This document shows positions 42,259-51,013 of a stretch of DNA of 61,989 bases, in pieces. Below the pieces are notes generated by a model. The model was not told the origin of the DNA. It made no database searches and saw nothing but the letters and a program-made list of their open reading frames with translations. This DNA comes from Oscillospiraceae bacterium (GTDB lineage Bacteria; Bacillota; Clostridia; Oscillospirales; CAG-272): positions 1 through 61,989 of the forward strand of contig SVTF01000011.1 of NCBI GenBank assembly GCA_015063905.1, read 5' to 3'. Each line of letters starts with the position of its first letter. Positions within the stretch are counted from its first letter, which is position 1. Made by a program: the position numbers and the translations under genes.

Positions 42259-43623
42259 ATGAAAGGGATAAAAAGACTTTTGGTTATGTGTCTTATATTG
42301 GCAGCAATGCTTATTACATTTACTGTTACAGTATCTGCACAGACCGCGGATGAACAAAACGCAGCATATTCATTGATAAGCGCGGGCGTAAACGTTGCGG
42401 AAAACAAGAGCGTGATATCGTACGGTCTCAACGTTGTGGCATATCAGAACCAGATGGCAATAGCCGGAATTAAGGGTAATGCGCTTGGATTTTCAAGCGA
42501 AAGATTTGCTTGTGCCATGAATCTTTCTGAAATAGATTGGATCACCGTAAAGAAGCTTCCGGACGCATTGTGCGGTACGCTGTATATAGGCAGTGAAGCG
42601 GTATCTGTAGGCCAAAGAATCAATGCAAGCTCTATTTCTTTGATGACATATGAGGAATCCGGTGCGGGACTTGGAAAAGAGGCTTCGTTTGAATTTACGG
42701 TAAACGGCCAATCATATCCGATAGTATGTAACATTTTTATGATCGACGGTATCAACTATTCTCCAACCGTTACTATGGCTTCGTTTGCATCTCTCAACAA
42801 AAAAACCTATAAAAACATTATGGTTGGCGGTGTTCTTGCGGCACATGACCCCGAAGGAGATGAGCTTACATATGAAATAACCAAATATCCCACTCACGGT
42901 CAGGTTATAATCAGTGACAAGAGTCTCGGCATGTATACGTATGCTCCCGCGTCATCTTACACGGGCGAGGATTCATTCAGCTATGTTGTTAGAGATAAAT
43001 ACGGAAACTATAGTAGCAGTGCAAAAGTTAGTATTACTGTGTCCGCGCAAAGTACTTCTACTGTGTATAGTGATCTTGTGGGTGATTCGGGCTATAGCCA
43101 CGCGATATCTATGACCGAGAATGGGCTTATGAACGGAGTGCAGGTTGGAAATTACTATTATTTTGAGTCGGACAGACAAGTAAGCCGTGCGGAATTTGTT
43201 GTAACTGCCATGAACGCTATCGGAATTAAAAGCATTCCGGACGTTGAGTCTACGGGCTTCTTTGATGACGAAGATATCAGCGATGAAATGAAAGGGTATA
43301 TCGCACTTGCATATTCCAAAGGCTATGTAAGCGGAATAAGAGCGAACGGCAACATTTATTTCAGACCAGATGATCCCATCACGCTGTCCGAGGCATCTGT
43401 CATTGTCAGCAATATGATAGGCTATAAGTCGCCAAGTGTTACGCCTACTTTTGCGGACGCGGATAAGATCCCGTCCTTTGCCAGCGAAGCGATAGAGTCA
43501 CTCTATACGCTCGGGATCCTTGAGTTTCCCGATAAGACCGTAGGAGCAGATTCGCTTATGACTCGCGGCGAGATGGCTCGGATGCTTGACCTTACAATGC
43601 AGGTTATCGACTATATGAAATAA
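42259..43623 (+). CDS. Secreted S-layer-homology protein with cadherin-like domain
   Basis: 454 residues from ATG 42259 (GGGAGG 4 nt upstream). A signal peptide (about 1-27, ending VSA) is followed by an unassigned domain, a cadherin/Ig-like repeat (GGVLAAHDPEGDELTYEIT, then GMYTYAPASSYTGEDSFSYVV, about 195-265), and two or three SLH modules in the last 180 residues (VSRAEFVVTAMNAIG, SKGYVSGIRANGNIYFRPDD, TRGEMARMLD). SLH modules bind secondary wall polysaccharide, so the protein probably sits on the cell surface. A stable hairpin follows. Confidence 0.9.
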   Translation: MKGIKRLLVMCLILAAMLITFTVTVSAQTADEQNAAYSLISAGVNVAENKSVISYGLNVVAYQNQMAIAGIKGNALGFSSERFACAMNLSEIDWITVKKLPDALCGTLYIGSEAVSVGQRINASSISLMTYEESGAGLGKEASFEFTVNGQSYPIVCNIFMIDGINYSPTVTMASFASLNKKTYKNIMVGGVLAAHDPEGDELTYEITKYPTHGQVIISDKSLGMYTYAPASSYTGEDSFSYVVRDKYGNYSSSAKVSITVSAQSTSTVYSDLVGDSGYSHAISMTENGLMNGVQVGNYYYFESDRQVSRAEFVVTAMNAIGIKSIPDVESTGFFDDEDISDEMKGYIALAYSKGYVSGIRANGNIYFRPDDPITLSEASVIVSNMIGYKSPSVTPTFADADKIPSFASEAIESLYTLGILEFPDKTVGADSLMTRGEMARMLDLTMQVIDYMK

Positions 43624-43631
43624 ACGAAACG

Positions 43632-43664
43632 GGGCTGGCTCAAAACTTGCATTTGAGCCAGCCC
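43632..43664 (+). terminator. Stem-loop after the SLH gene
   Basis: Perfect 13-bp repeat gggctggctcaaa / tttgagccagccc, loop 7 nt. There is no T-run directly after, so termination efficiency is uncertain. Confidence 0.6.
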
Positions 43665-43717
43665 ACAATGATTTAATTCAATTGAAAGTTTATTGATCAA
43701 TTAGATTTTAATCTGTA

Positions 43718-44302
43718 CTACGGGCTATCTGTCGGAGTACAGGTAAAGCTGTTCAAAACCTCTCCCGTAATCGGGTCTTTTTCAATGCATTGAATACTTA
43801 TTTCACTATGATCTTTACCGTCCAAAAAATGTATTATCGTCATTTTATCTTGTATCAAGTACATTTTCTGTGCCAACGGTTGAAATTCTTCGTCTTCGAG
43901 GTATTCGGTTGGGAAATAGTAAGTCAATGTACACAAATCGGAACTGATTTCAAATTTTGAATCATTCACAACTTCTGGAAATCCGGATAGCCATTCTGAT
44001 TCTCGCCATTTTTTTCGTTGCTTTGGGGATAAAACTAAAATCAAATTTCCGTTTTCGTCAATTCTTGATTTAGGTCTAAAGTCACCTGTTTCGTCATAAA
44101 ACTCCAACTCAGTATCGAAAAATTCTTCCGGGGAAACTCCAAATAAACTCTGACAACCTGCAGGAGTTAAACCTATTTCCAAGTCTCTGAAATATTTGAC
44201 ATATATTATGGTTCCAAAACTATAGAGTGAAATAATTAATCCGATTGCAGCGATCGAGAAACAAATTATTGCGAGTATCCTATACAATTTTTTTTTGGTC
44301 AT
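43718..44302 (-). CDS. Membrane-anchored hypothetical protein
   Basis: 194 residues; CGGAG precedes the ATG. One membrane segment (about 8-35, ILAIICFSIAAIGLIISLYS) then a polar extracytoplasmic domain with three cysteines. No family recognised. It lies 120 nt downstream of the MutS-like gene and may be a separate unit. Its coding DNA looks somewhat more A/T-rich than its neighbours, judged by eye. Confidence 0.7.
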   Translation of the reverse strand: MTKKKLYRILAIICFSIAAIGLIISLYSFGTIIYVKYFRDLEIGLTPAGCQSLFGVSPEEFFDTELEFYDETGDFRPKSRIDENGNLILVLSPKQRKKWRESEWLSGFPEVVNDSKFEISSDLCTLTYYFPTEYLEDEEFQPLAQKMYLIQDKMTIIHFLDGKDHSEISIQCIEKDPITGEVLNSFTCTPTDSP

Positions 44303-44422
44303 TGCAATTATCTCCGTAACACTATATGATTTGTTTTTGATTATTGATCAGCTTGGTTTTTGTCCGATAAAATTCATTAGTTTTCACAGAGGGATTTTCT
44401 TAAAAGTACACCCGGTTTTAGT

Positions 44423-46030
44423 TTATTTGCCAATCTTTTTGAGAATGTTATCGTATGTCAAACCGTAACGCTCTGCAATATCGCGAGCGTAGCTCTTGCC
44501 GTCGGGCTTTGCGCGGTAGATCTTGAAGGAGCGTTCACCTTCTTCGATTCCCGCAACGAGCGTATCGATCTTAACGCCGCCTTGCTTTGCCGCCTGTTCG
44601 TTTATGCGGTCTATCTCCGCGGCAAGCTCGTGAAGGTGCGTTGCGAAAAGGCAACGGCAACCGACTATGGACAAGCCTGCAAGCACCTCGGATGCGATGT
44701 AAGAGCCCTCGTAAGAGCCTGTTGATGAAAATGACTCGTCAAGCAGAATAAGGCTTTCGGGGGTGACACAATCGAATATCTCGCTGAGTCTATCACATTC
44801 CTCACCTAAGCGGCCCTTGTCGATAGTGTCATCGGCACCGGTGGGGAAATGGGTGTATATAGCGTCAACGGGGCTGATTCTCGCATGCTTTGCGGGAACG
44901 AACATTCCAAGCTGCATCATGGCCACCGCAAGACCCAGCGCGCAAGTGATAACGGATTTTCCGCCTCTGTTCGGACCTGTCAAAACGTATATCAATGCGT
45001 CGTTCTCTGAAAGACTCACGTCATTAGTCACCATTGCTTCACCCGCTTTCAGCTTGAGTGCAACGGCCGGATTATATATTTCGTTTGCTATGAATATGCG
45101 TTCCTCCATAGGAGCGATCTCGGGCTTTGACAAGGTGCAGCCTGTTTGCGAAATTCTGCGCAGCATATCGGTGCCTTTGACCAAAAACTCTATCTCGGGC
45201 ATCAGCCTGAGAAGAAAATCGGTATTTTCCAATATGTAAGTGTTTACAATCTTTTTCCACGATTTAAGTGATGAACGGTAAACATCATTTATTGCCGAAT
45301 TCAGCGCGTTTGACAAGGCGGTCTTTTGGTTATCGGATTGACCCTTGGAAAAGGCTACCAGATTGGCTATGCAGGTATATCTGTCATTTCGGAAATTGAG
45401 CCTTAATATTTTGTCAAGCGTGTCACCCGATTTGAATTGATCGGAGTTAATAGAAATAACGCCTGCATATGTGGGGCGAAGACTTTGATCAAGGTTTACG
45501 CCGATAGACACACTTTTTATTTCTCTTACACGGGTTGTCAATTCGTTAAGACGTTGATTCAGCTTGATATAATACTCTGATTCTGTCAGCTCTTTTACGT
45601 ATTTTTCAAGCAAAACAAAGGCTCGGCTTCTGAACTTTTCTCCCGTAGAAAGCCCCTTGTGCAATATCTCAATGCAGGATATGTACAGCTCTATCTCGGT
45701 GATGCTTGCAAGATAGTCATCGGATTCAGATGCATCTGCCTCGAGCTGACGAAGCTCGGAAATATCGTTAAGTACTGCCAAGAGCTTGTTAAGCATTTCT
45801 GAAAGGGCCTCGCATCTCATCATATCCGAAAAGACCTCGGTCCTGTATTCCATTACACTTTTTGAGGTGGTGAAATACTCGGAGAGGTCGGAGCTTTTCA
45901 GGTCAAGCATTTCAAGCATGCCAAGCTCGGACAGGGTATACATATCTATCTCCGCGCGTTCGGTTCCGTCATAAAAACGGGCGCGTGTTTTTTCATCGGG
46001 AAAAAGCAGACTGAAATTTGTAAGTTCCAT
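44423..46030 (-). CDS. Divergent MutS-family ATPase, no mismatch-recognition domain
   Basis: 535 residues, much shorter than MutS. It begins with a region resembling the MutS core (levers and clamp) and ends in the MutS-type ABC ATPase: Walker A is GPNRGGKS (about 351-358) in place of the usual GPNMAGKST, followed by AKHARISPVDAIYTHF, LLDESFSST and the switch FATHLHELAAE. No F-x-E mismatch domain and no C-terminal Smr nuclease, so it is neither MutS1 nor canonical MutS2. It probably binds branched or unusual nucleic acid; inference. A PHP-family gene lies 29 nt upstream in the same direction. Confidence 0.85.
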   Translation of the reverse strand: MELTNFSLLFPDEKTRARFYDGTERAEIDMYTLSELGMLEMLDLKSSDLSEYFTTSKSVMEYRTEVFSDMMRCEALSEMLNKLLAVLNDISELRQLEADASESDDYLASITEIELYISCIEILHKGLSTGEKFRSRAFVLLEKYVKELTESEYYIKLNQRLNELTTRVREIKSVSIGVNLDQSLRPTYAGVISINSDQFKSGDTLDKILRLNFRNDRYTCIANLVAFSKGQSDNQKTALSNALNSAINDVYRSSLKSWKKIVNTYILENTDFLLRLMPEIEFLVKGTDMLRRISQTGCTLSKPEIAPMEERIFIANEIYNPAVALKLKAGEAMVTNDVSLSENDALIYVLTGPNRGGKSVITCALGLAVAMMQLGMFVPAKHARISPVDAIYTHFPTGADDTIDKGRLGEECDRLSEIFDCVTPESLILLDESFSSTGSYEGSYIASEVLAGLSIVGCRCLFATHLHELAAEIDRINEQAAKQGGVKIDTLVAGIEEGERSFKIYRAKPDGKSYARDIAERYGLTYDNILKKIGK

Positions 46031-46059
46031 TTATTTCTCCATTCGTAATAACTCAATTT

Positions 46060-46890
46060 TTATATTCTGACAATATCTTTTTGTCCGTTGCGAACGGTCA
46101 GCACGGAATCAAATCCGCACTCTTTTAAAATATCAAATGCTTGAATGACGCAACCCGCAAGGTTTTCGGCGCTGTGAGCATCAGATCCAACGGTGATGAG
46201 CCGTCCACCACATTCGCGATAAAGCTTTAAAAGCTCTGCGCTTGGCATCGTAAAGCCCAAGCCCTTCAAAAGTGTTGAAGTATTGACCTCGAGAGCAATA
46301 TCCTTGCCAATTATTTTTTTATAAAAGGACGCTATTGTATCGTAAAAGGGTTTAATATCAAATTTACGGTTGAAAAACGCAAGATAGCGGAGAAGATACG
46401 TAATATGTGCCACGGTGTCTATTTTAGGCATTGTGTCTACTATCTGACAAAGCTCGTTGAAATACATACAAAGCCACTCGCCTATCTGAGTATCATCAAC
46501 GTTGGCAAGATTCATGTAATAAAAGTCTCCCATGCCTGAAAGGTTGTGGATCGAACCGATAACAAATTCATAATCGTACTGATTCAAAAGCTCACAAGCT
46601 TCAAGGGGGGATTGGTTAGCTTGACCGATCTCAATACCATAAATAAGGTTGATCTTATCGCGATACTTATCTTTTGCCGCCATTATTTCCGCATATGCCG
46701 ACGCATGATCGTATACAGAGTTGCGAGTAAGCTCATCAAGCGACGTTTTGAAATTTGCTTCAAAGTGGTCGGTTATAGCTATATCACTTATCCCTTTTTC
46801 GATTGCAGCACGGCAAAGAGCATCCGGGGAAAAGCTGGGGTCGGCATCAAATGAAAATCGGGAATGAGTATGCATATCGCAAATAAACAT
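46060..46890 (-). CDS. PHP-domain phosphoesterase, histidinol-phosphatase (HisK) type
   Basis: 276 residues; GGAGG precedes the ATG. PHP metal-binding motifs are visible: DMHTHSRFSFD near the start, ITDHFE, YGIEIGQ, the VIGSIHNL histidine, VAHITYLLRY and VGSDAHSAENLAG near the end. The pattern fits the HisK/YtvP-type histidinol phosphatase, but no other his gene is nearby, so another phosphoester substrate is possible. First gene of the minus-strand unit with the MutS-like ATPase. Confidence 0.88.
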   Translation of the reverse strand: MFICDMHTHSRFSFDADPSFSPDALCRAAIEKGISDIAITDHFEANFKTSLDELTRNSVYDHASAYAEIMAAKDKYRDKINLIYGIEIGQANQSPLEACELLNQYDYEFVIGSIHNLSGMGDFYYMNLANVDDTQIGEWLCMYFNELCQIVDTMPKIDTVAHITYLLRYLAFFNRKFDIKPFYDTIASFYKKIIGKDIALEVNTSTLLKGLGFTMPSAELLKLYRECGGRLITVGSDAHSAENLAGCVIQAFDILKECGFDSVLTVRNGQKDIVRI

Positions 46891-47042
46891 AAGCTTCCTC
46901 CAAAGTGATTATACATACTTATTGTAACACATTTTTTATGATTTGTATATAAGTTTTCAAAATAATTCCTCAAATAATATTTTATTGCAACTATAATTCT
47001 CGGCTGTTGCGAAAAAATAAATATATGCGGGGAGATGATGAA

Positions 47043-49070
47043 ATGAAAACTTTTTTGAAAATTATACTTGTTACAACAATAGTGTTTAGTATTCTAGCAA
47101 TAGTTGCTGTTGCATGCGGCACTGCGGTGCTGCAAAGATACGCAAGCAGCAGAGTGGACGATGATCTGATAACCGATTATGCCGTATCCGAAAAAACATC
47201 GTTTTATTGTGTAGACCGCGATGATCTTAATAGTTTTGAAATGATAACCAATGCGAAGCTCGATAGCGGCATAAGATACAAATACGTGTCGTACGGAGAG
47301 CTACCGCAAAGTCTTATAGACGCCTTTGTTGCGATAGAGGATAAACGGTTTTATTCTCATAACGGAATAGATTATAAAAGGAGCATCGGCGCAGTATTAA
47401 ATTACATTTTTCATGGGCAAAAAAGCTTTGGCGGATCTACAATAACTCAGCAGCTTGTAAAGAATCTTACGGGAGAAGATAAGCCGAGCATTGAAAGAAA
47501 GCTTAAAGAAGCCTTTTCTGCCATGGAGCTTGAGCGGAGGTTGGATAAGAGCGAGATATTGGAAAAGTATTTGAATATAATAAATCTCTCTCACGGCTGC
47601 GTAGGAGTTGGCGCGGCATCAGAGTATTATTTTTCAAAAAATGTATCCGAGCTTAGTCTTGCTGAATGTGCAAGTATCGCCGCAATAACCAACAATCCCT
47701 CAAGATACAGTCCGATAACTAATGCTGATGAGCATGTGAAAAGACGCAATATTGTGCTTTCCTGCATGTTAGAACAAGGATATATATCCAAAAGAGAATA
47801 TGACAACGCAAAGGCTTCACCATTGGAGCTTCATATACCCAAAGAGCATCAAACAAGTATTAATTCATGGTATATCGATATGGTTGTCAGTGATGTTGTG
47901 ACCGATCTTGCTCAAAAATACGCAATAGGAAAACAGACGGCATCATGGCTGCTATATAGAGGCGGATATAAGATATATACCGCGATGGATGTGGATATAC
48001 AAAAAATACTTGATGAGTACTACGAAAATGAATATAATTTCCCGATATCCGATACAGGAGAGCTTCCGCAATCGTCCATGATCGTTATCGACCCCACAAA
48101 CGGTGATATTCTCGGAGTGGCAGGTGCGGTTGGGCAAAAGAAGGGCAATAGGATACAAAACTATGCCATTGACACAAAGCGCCCATCGGGATCGGTAATA
48201 AAGCCCCTTTCTGTATATGCCCCTGCTATCGAGCGCGGCCTTATCGATTGGTCAAGCCTGATCTCCGATACACCGATAATAGAGAAGACGGAATCAACTC
48301 AAGCATGGCCAAAAAACGCGAACGGAAAATATGAGGGGGACGTTACTGTCAAATATGCCATAGATCAGTCGCTTAATACCGTAGCTGTACGGGTGCTTTC
48401 CATGGTTGGTAATCAAAATTCATTTGATTTCTTAAAACAAAGACTACGCATAAACAGTCTTAACGAAAAAGAAGACATGGGTGACGCGGCACTGGCTTTG
48501 GGACAGATGAGTCATGGAGTAACGCTTCGCGAAATAGTTGCAGCTTATTCTATATTTGGTAGCGGAGTAATGAGCAAGCCTCGTTCATATTTTAAGGTTA
48601 CCGATGCCGATGGAGTTGTGGTGCTTGACAACAGAGCAGAGCGAGAGCAGGTTATGAGTGAGGAGAGCGCAGCGATAATGACCAAGCTTTTGCAAAGCGT
48701 AGTTGAAAATGGGACTGCAAAGGGAAGAATATCACTGACAGAAAAATGTGAGGCGGCAGGCAAATCGGGTACTACCCAAAATAGCTGTGACAGATACTAT
48801 ATCGGATATACGCCGACACTTTTAGCGGGTGTGTGGTTTGGTTATGAGTATCCAAAGCCACTCCATGAATTTGGCGGAAATTTTTCGATAACCGTGTGGG
48901 ACGAAGTTATGAACCTTATTTATGAGAATGACAGATACAGTAAAGGCGAAACTAAATTTGTCGTGCCTGATACGGTTCAGCGCTTGACCTATAATGCAAT
49001 TACGGGAAAAACCGATCCCGCTGACGTAAATCCGGACAACGGAGAGGTTGGCTGGTTTGACATTCGGTGA
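47043..49070 (+). CDS. Class A penicillin-binding protein (PBP1 type)
   Basis: 675 residues from ATG 47043 (GGGGAGATGATG upstream). An N-terminal membrane anchor (about 5-30) precedes the GT51 glycosyltransferase: AIEDKRFYSHNGID with catalytic E99, GGSTITQQLVKNL and RKLKEAFSAMELERRLDKSEILEKYLN. The transpeptidase has the S-x-x-K motif in GSVIKP (about 382), SLN in DQSLNTVAVR, and KSGTT near 574. It polymerises and crosslinks peptidoglycan on the outer face of the membrane. Compact for the family; no PASTA or FN3 tail. Confidence 0.96.
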   Translation: MKTFLKIILVTTIVFSILAIVAVACGTAVLQRYASSRVDDDLITDYAVSEKTSFYCVDRDDLNSFEMITNAKLDSGIRYKYVSYGELPQSLIDAFVAIEDKRFYSHNGIDYKRSIGAVLNYIFHGQKSFGGSTITQQLVKNLTGEDKPSIERKLKEAFSAMELERRLDKSEILEKYLNIINLSHGCVGVGAASEYYFSKNVSELSLAECASIAAITNNPSRYSPITNADEHVKRRNIVLSCMLEQGYISKREYDNAKASPLELHIPKEHQTSINSWYIDMVVSDVVTDLAQKYAIGKQTASWLLYRGGYKIYTAMDVDIQKILDEYYENEYNFPISDTGELPQSSMIVIDPTNGDILGVAGAVGQKKGNRIQNYAIDTKRPSGSVIKPLSVYAPAIERGLIDWSSLISDTPIIEKTESTQAWPKNANGKYEGDVTVKYAIDQSLNTVAVRVLSMVGNQNSFDFLKQRLRINSLNEKEDMGDAALALGQMSHGVTLREIVAAYSIFGSGVMSKPRSYFKVTDADGVVVLDNRAEREQVMSEESAAIMTKLLQSVVENGTAKGRISLTEKCEAAGKSGTTQNSCDRYYIGYTPTLLAGVWFGYEYPKPLHEFGGNFSITVWDEVMNLIYENDRYSKGETKFVVPDTVQRLTYNAITGKTDPADVNPDNGEVGWFDIR

Positions 49071-49088
49071 CGAATAAAGAGGGAATGC

Positions 49089-49129
49089 TTGGCATATACT
49101 GTGATGATAAAAAACACGGTATATGCCAA
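49089..49129 (+). promoter_or_regulatory. 15-bp stem-loop between the PBP gene and the TspO-like gene
   Basis: ttggcatatactgtg (49089-49103) pairs with cacggtatatgccaa (49115-49129) with one G-U; loop 11 nt. No T-run follows. The stem ends a few bases before the AGAGGTG ribosome binding site of the next gene, so it may set its translation or protect the 3' mRNA. Confidence 0.65.
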
Positions 49130-49144
49130 TGAAAGAGGTGCTTG

Positions 49145-49651
49145 ATGTCACGTAACACGTCGATTATTAACGGAACGTCACTATTTTGCGGAATAATCTC
49201 GGCAGTTTGCGCCTTTTTTGCCCGTATGCTGTCGGGAAGTCCTCTGGACATGGTACATAAATTGGAGGGAATCGACATTCTTCCGCCCATATGGATATTC
49301 AATTTATTGTCGGTAGCGTGGTATTTTCTTATAGGAGCGGCGGCGGGTGCGGTCATACACGGTGTAAATAAAGGATGCGTGCGCGGCAAAGAGGAGATAT
49401 GGGCATATAGGGGAGGGATTTTCTTTTCAGTTACGTTTTTTTCAGGACTTATATGGTACCCGCTGTTTTTTGTAGGTGAAGCTCTTTTCTTTTCATTGGT
49501 AACAAGCATAATAATAACGTTGAGCGCGGTATTGTGCGCGTATTTTTGGTTTGGCGCTAAGATCAACAATGCGGCTTTGATCATGTCTGCTTACACAATA
49601 TGGACGTTTTATGTGCTGATAGTAAATCTGTCAGCTTTGTTTGGCATTTAG
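49145..49651 (+). CDS. TspO/MBR-like membrane protein
   Basis: 168 residues from ATG 49145 (AGAGGTG 5 nt upstream; an adjacent TTG at 49142 is less likely). Five hydrophobic segments. PPIWIFNLLSVAWYFLIGAA matches the TspO helix that reads PPxWxFxPxWxxLYxLMG, and WYPLFFVGEAL then YTIWTFYVLIVNLSALF match the later TspO helices. TspO proteins bind porphyrins and related ligands in the membrane. The N-terminal WYxxLxKP part of the family is not conserved here, so this is a divergent member. It follows the PBP gene, perhaps on the same RNA. Confidence 0.75.
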   Translation: MSRNTSIINGTSLFCGIISAVCAFFARMLSGSPLDMVHKLEGIDILPPIWIFNLLSVAWYFLIGAAAGAVIHGVNKGCVRGKEEIWAYRGGIFFSVTFFSGLIWYPLFFVGEALFFSLVTSIIITLSAVLCAYFWFGAKINNAALIMSAYTIWTFYVLIVNLSALFGI

Positions 49652-49683
49652 GGCTATATTTTAATTTGTTTACAAAATAGCTA

Positions 49684-49712
49684 TTGACAAAAGAGGAGAT
49701 TTGTAGTAAAAT
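49684..49712 (+). promoter_or_regulatory. SigA-type promoter for the lipoprotein gene at 49757
   Basis: TTGACA (49684-49689), 17-nt spacer, TAAAAT (49707-49712). Confidence 0.78.
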
Positions 49713-49756
49713 CTAGTATATTATATATTATCCGCAGTGTTTTTGGAGGAATGATA

Positions 49757-50320
49757 ATGAAGACGATGAAAATTGTTTCGCTCCTTTTGGTAATTGCTAC
49801 ACTTTGCTGTACGTTTATTTCGTGTGATACCGAGGAAGTTGGTAATACGGATCTTCCCGAAAGAGAATTTTATACAGTAACTGTGTCCTTCCAGATCAAG
49901 AGCGCAGACTATAAGACCCAGATAGACGTTAAGGATTATACATATAAGGGTCATGCCAAGCCCACGATCTTAACCGTTTTGAATTCATATCTTTCCATAG
50001 TAGAAGAGTGGACGTGCAAGATAGATAAAGAGAACACGCTCACGCAGATAGGCGGTATGAAGGCTAACAAGAAGAATGGCGATTATTGGGGATTTGTCAC
50101 AAACGTTGAAAACGTATACGAAGAGAATGACAAAGGCGACACCGTGATGGATGAAAACGGCAATCCCGTAATCAAGGAGATCAAGCTCAAGGATATGTCA
50201 GCTATTGATCTTAGCAGAGAGCAAATAAAGAAGTATGAGAGTGATGAAAAGATGGGTAACATCGTTTTGATGGACGGTGCGGAATTCACTGTTATACTTT
50301 TCAAATCCGAAGAGGAATAA
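49757..50320 (+). CDS. Lipoprotein with DUF4430-like domain
   Basis: 187 residues; ATG 49757 stands 6 nt after GGAGGA, while the ATG at 49751 abuts it. A lipoprotein signal ends at FISC with Cys23 as the lipidation site, a substrate for the Lgt encoded at 7533. The mature part has TILTVLNSYLS, QIGGMKANKKNGDYWGFVTNV, which resembles the DUF4430 pattern (ligand-binding, transcobalamin-like fold); a charged insert follows. Domain call is tentative. A hairpin follows the gene. Confidence 0.75.
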   Translation: MKTMKIVSLLLVIATLCCTFISCDTEEVGNTDLPEREFYTVTVSFQIKSADYKTQIDVKDYTYKGHAKPTILTVLNSYLSIVEEWTCKIDKENTLTQIGGMKANKKNGDYWGFVTNVENVYEENDKGDTVMDENGNPVIKEIKLKDMSAIDLSREQIKKYESDEKMGNIVLMDGAEFTVILFKSEEE

Positions 50321-50326
50321 TCAGAG

Positions 50327-50371
50327 CCGACTTTCCTTATGTACGGTTGTATAGTCGTATGGGAAAGTCGG
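50327..50371 (+). terminator. Stem-loop terminator after the DUF4430-like gene
   Basis: ccgactttcc (50327-50336) and ggaaagtcgg (50362-50371) flank a partly paired 25-nt loop; tttaattt follows. Confidence 0.75.
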
Positions 50372-50418
50372 TTTAATTTCATTAAAAATAACAGAGATAT
50401 ATAAACGGAGGAATGTCA

Positions 50419-51000
50419 ATGCTAATATCTATCACAGGAAGACTTGGAAGCGGGAAATCCACCGTATGTAACATTATGAAGGATAGATACGGATTCCAGA
50501 TATTCAGTACGGGTACGATAAACCGAGAGTTTGCGCGCAATCTTGGAATAACGACGCTTGAGTTAAATAAAAGGCTTAAAGAAGACCCCTCGCTTGATCA
50601 CGAGATCGACGGAACGGTAACAAGACTGTCTATAGAGCGAAAGGACGAGAACCTCATATTTGATTCCCGCATGGCATGGCATTTTGCAAAGGATACGTTT
50701 AAAATTTTCCTTACCATTGATGCTATGGAGGCGGCTAAGCGCGTTATGAAGAATCAACGCGGATGCGAGGAGCATTATGACACAGTGGAGGAAGCTTGCG
50801 AAAAGCTTGTTGAAAGAAGCCGTGTTGAGCGAGATAGATTCGTTGATATATACGGAGTCGATTATTACGACTATAACAATTTTGACATTATTGTTGATAC
50901 CACGTCACGTACACCTGATGAGGTCGTGGCGGTTATTATGGAAAATCTTCAGAAGTATTCGGAGGACAAGCAGTCCTTCAATTCTCCTCTGATAGTATAA
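50419..51000 (+). CDS. Cytidylate kinase-like P-loop kinase
   Basis: 193 residues from ATG 50419 (GGAGG 7 nt upstream; an ATG at 50413 sits too close to it). Nucleoside monophosphate kinase fold: P-loop GRLGSGKST (7-15), FSTGTINREFARNLG, the IFDSRMAWHF acceptor strand, a lid-type RVMKNQRGCEEHYDT, and RSRVERDRFVDIYGVDYYD. This matches the archaeal/clostridial CmkB type (cytidylate kinase-like family). The real acceptor (CMP or other) is not provable here. It is followed by a DUF362 gene after 13 nt. Confidence 0.85.
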   Translation: MLISITGRLGSGKSTVCNIMKDRYGFQIFSTGTINREFARNLGITTLELNKRLKEDPSLDHEIDGTVTRLSIERKDENLIFDSRMAWHFAKDTFKIFLTIDAMEAAKRVMKNQRGCEEHYDTVEEACEKLVERSRVERDRFVDIYGVDYYDYNNFDIIVDTTSRTPDEVVAVIMENLQKYSEDKQSFNSPLIV

Positions 51001-51013
51001 AAGGAGAGCGGAT

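Noticed and set aside
44423..46030. Annotation as MutS2
   Set aside because: No C-terminal Smr domain and an atypical Walker A; called only as a divergent MutS-family protein.
46060..46890. Assignment as hisK in a histidine pathway
   Set aside because: The PHP motifs fit but no other histidine biosynthesis gene is nearby, so the gene symbol was withheld.
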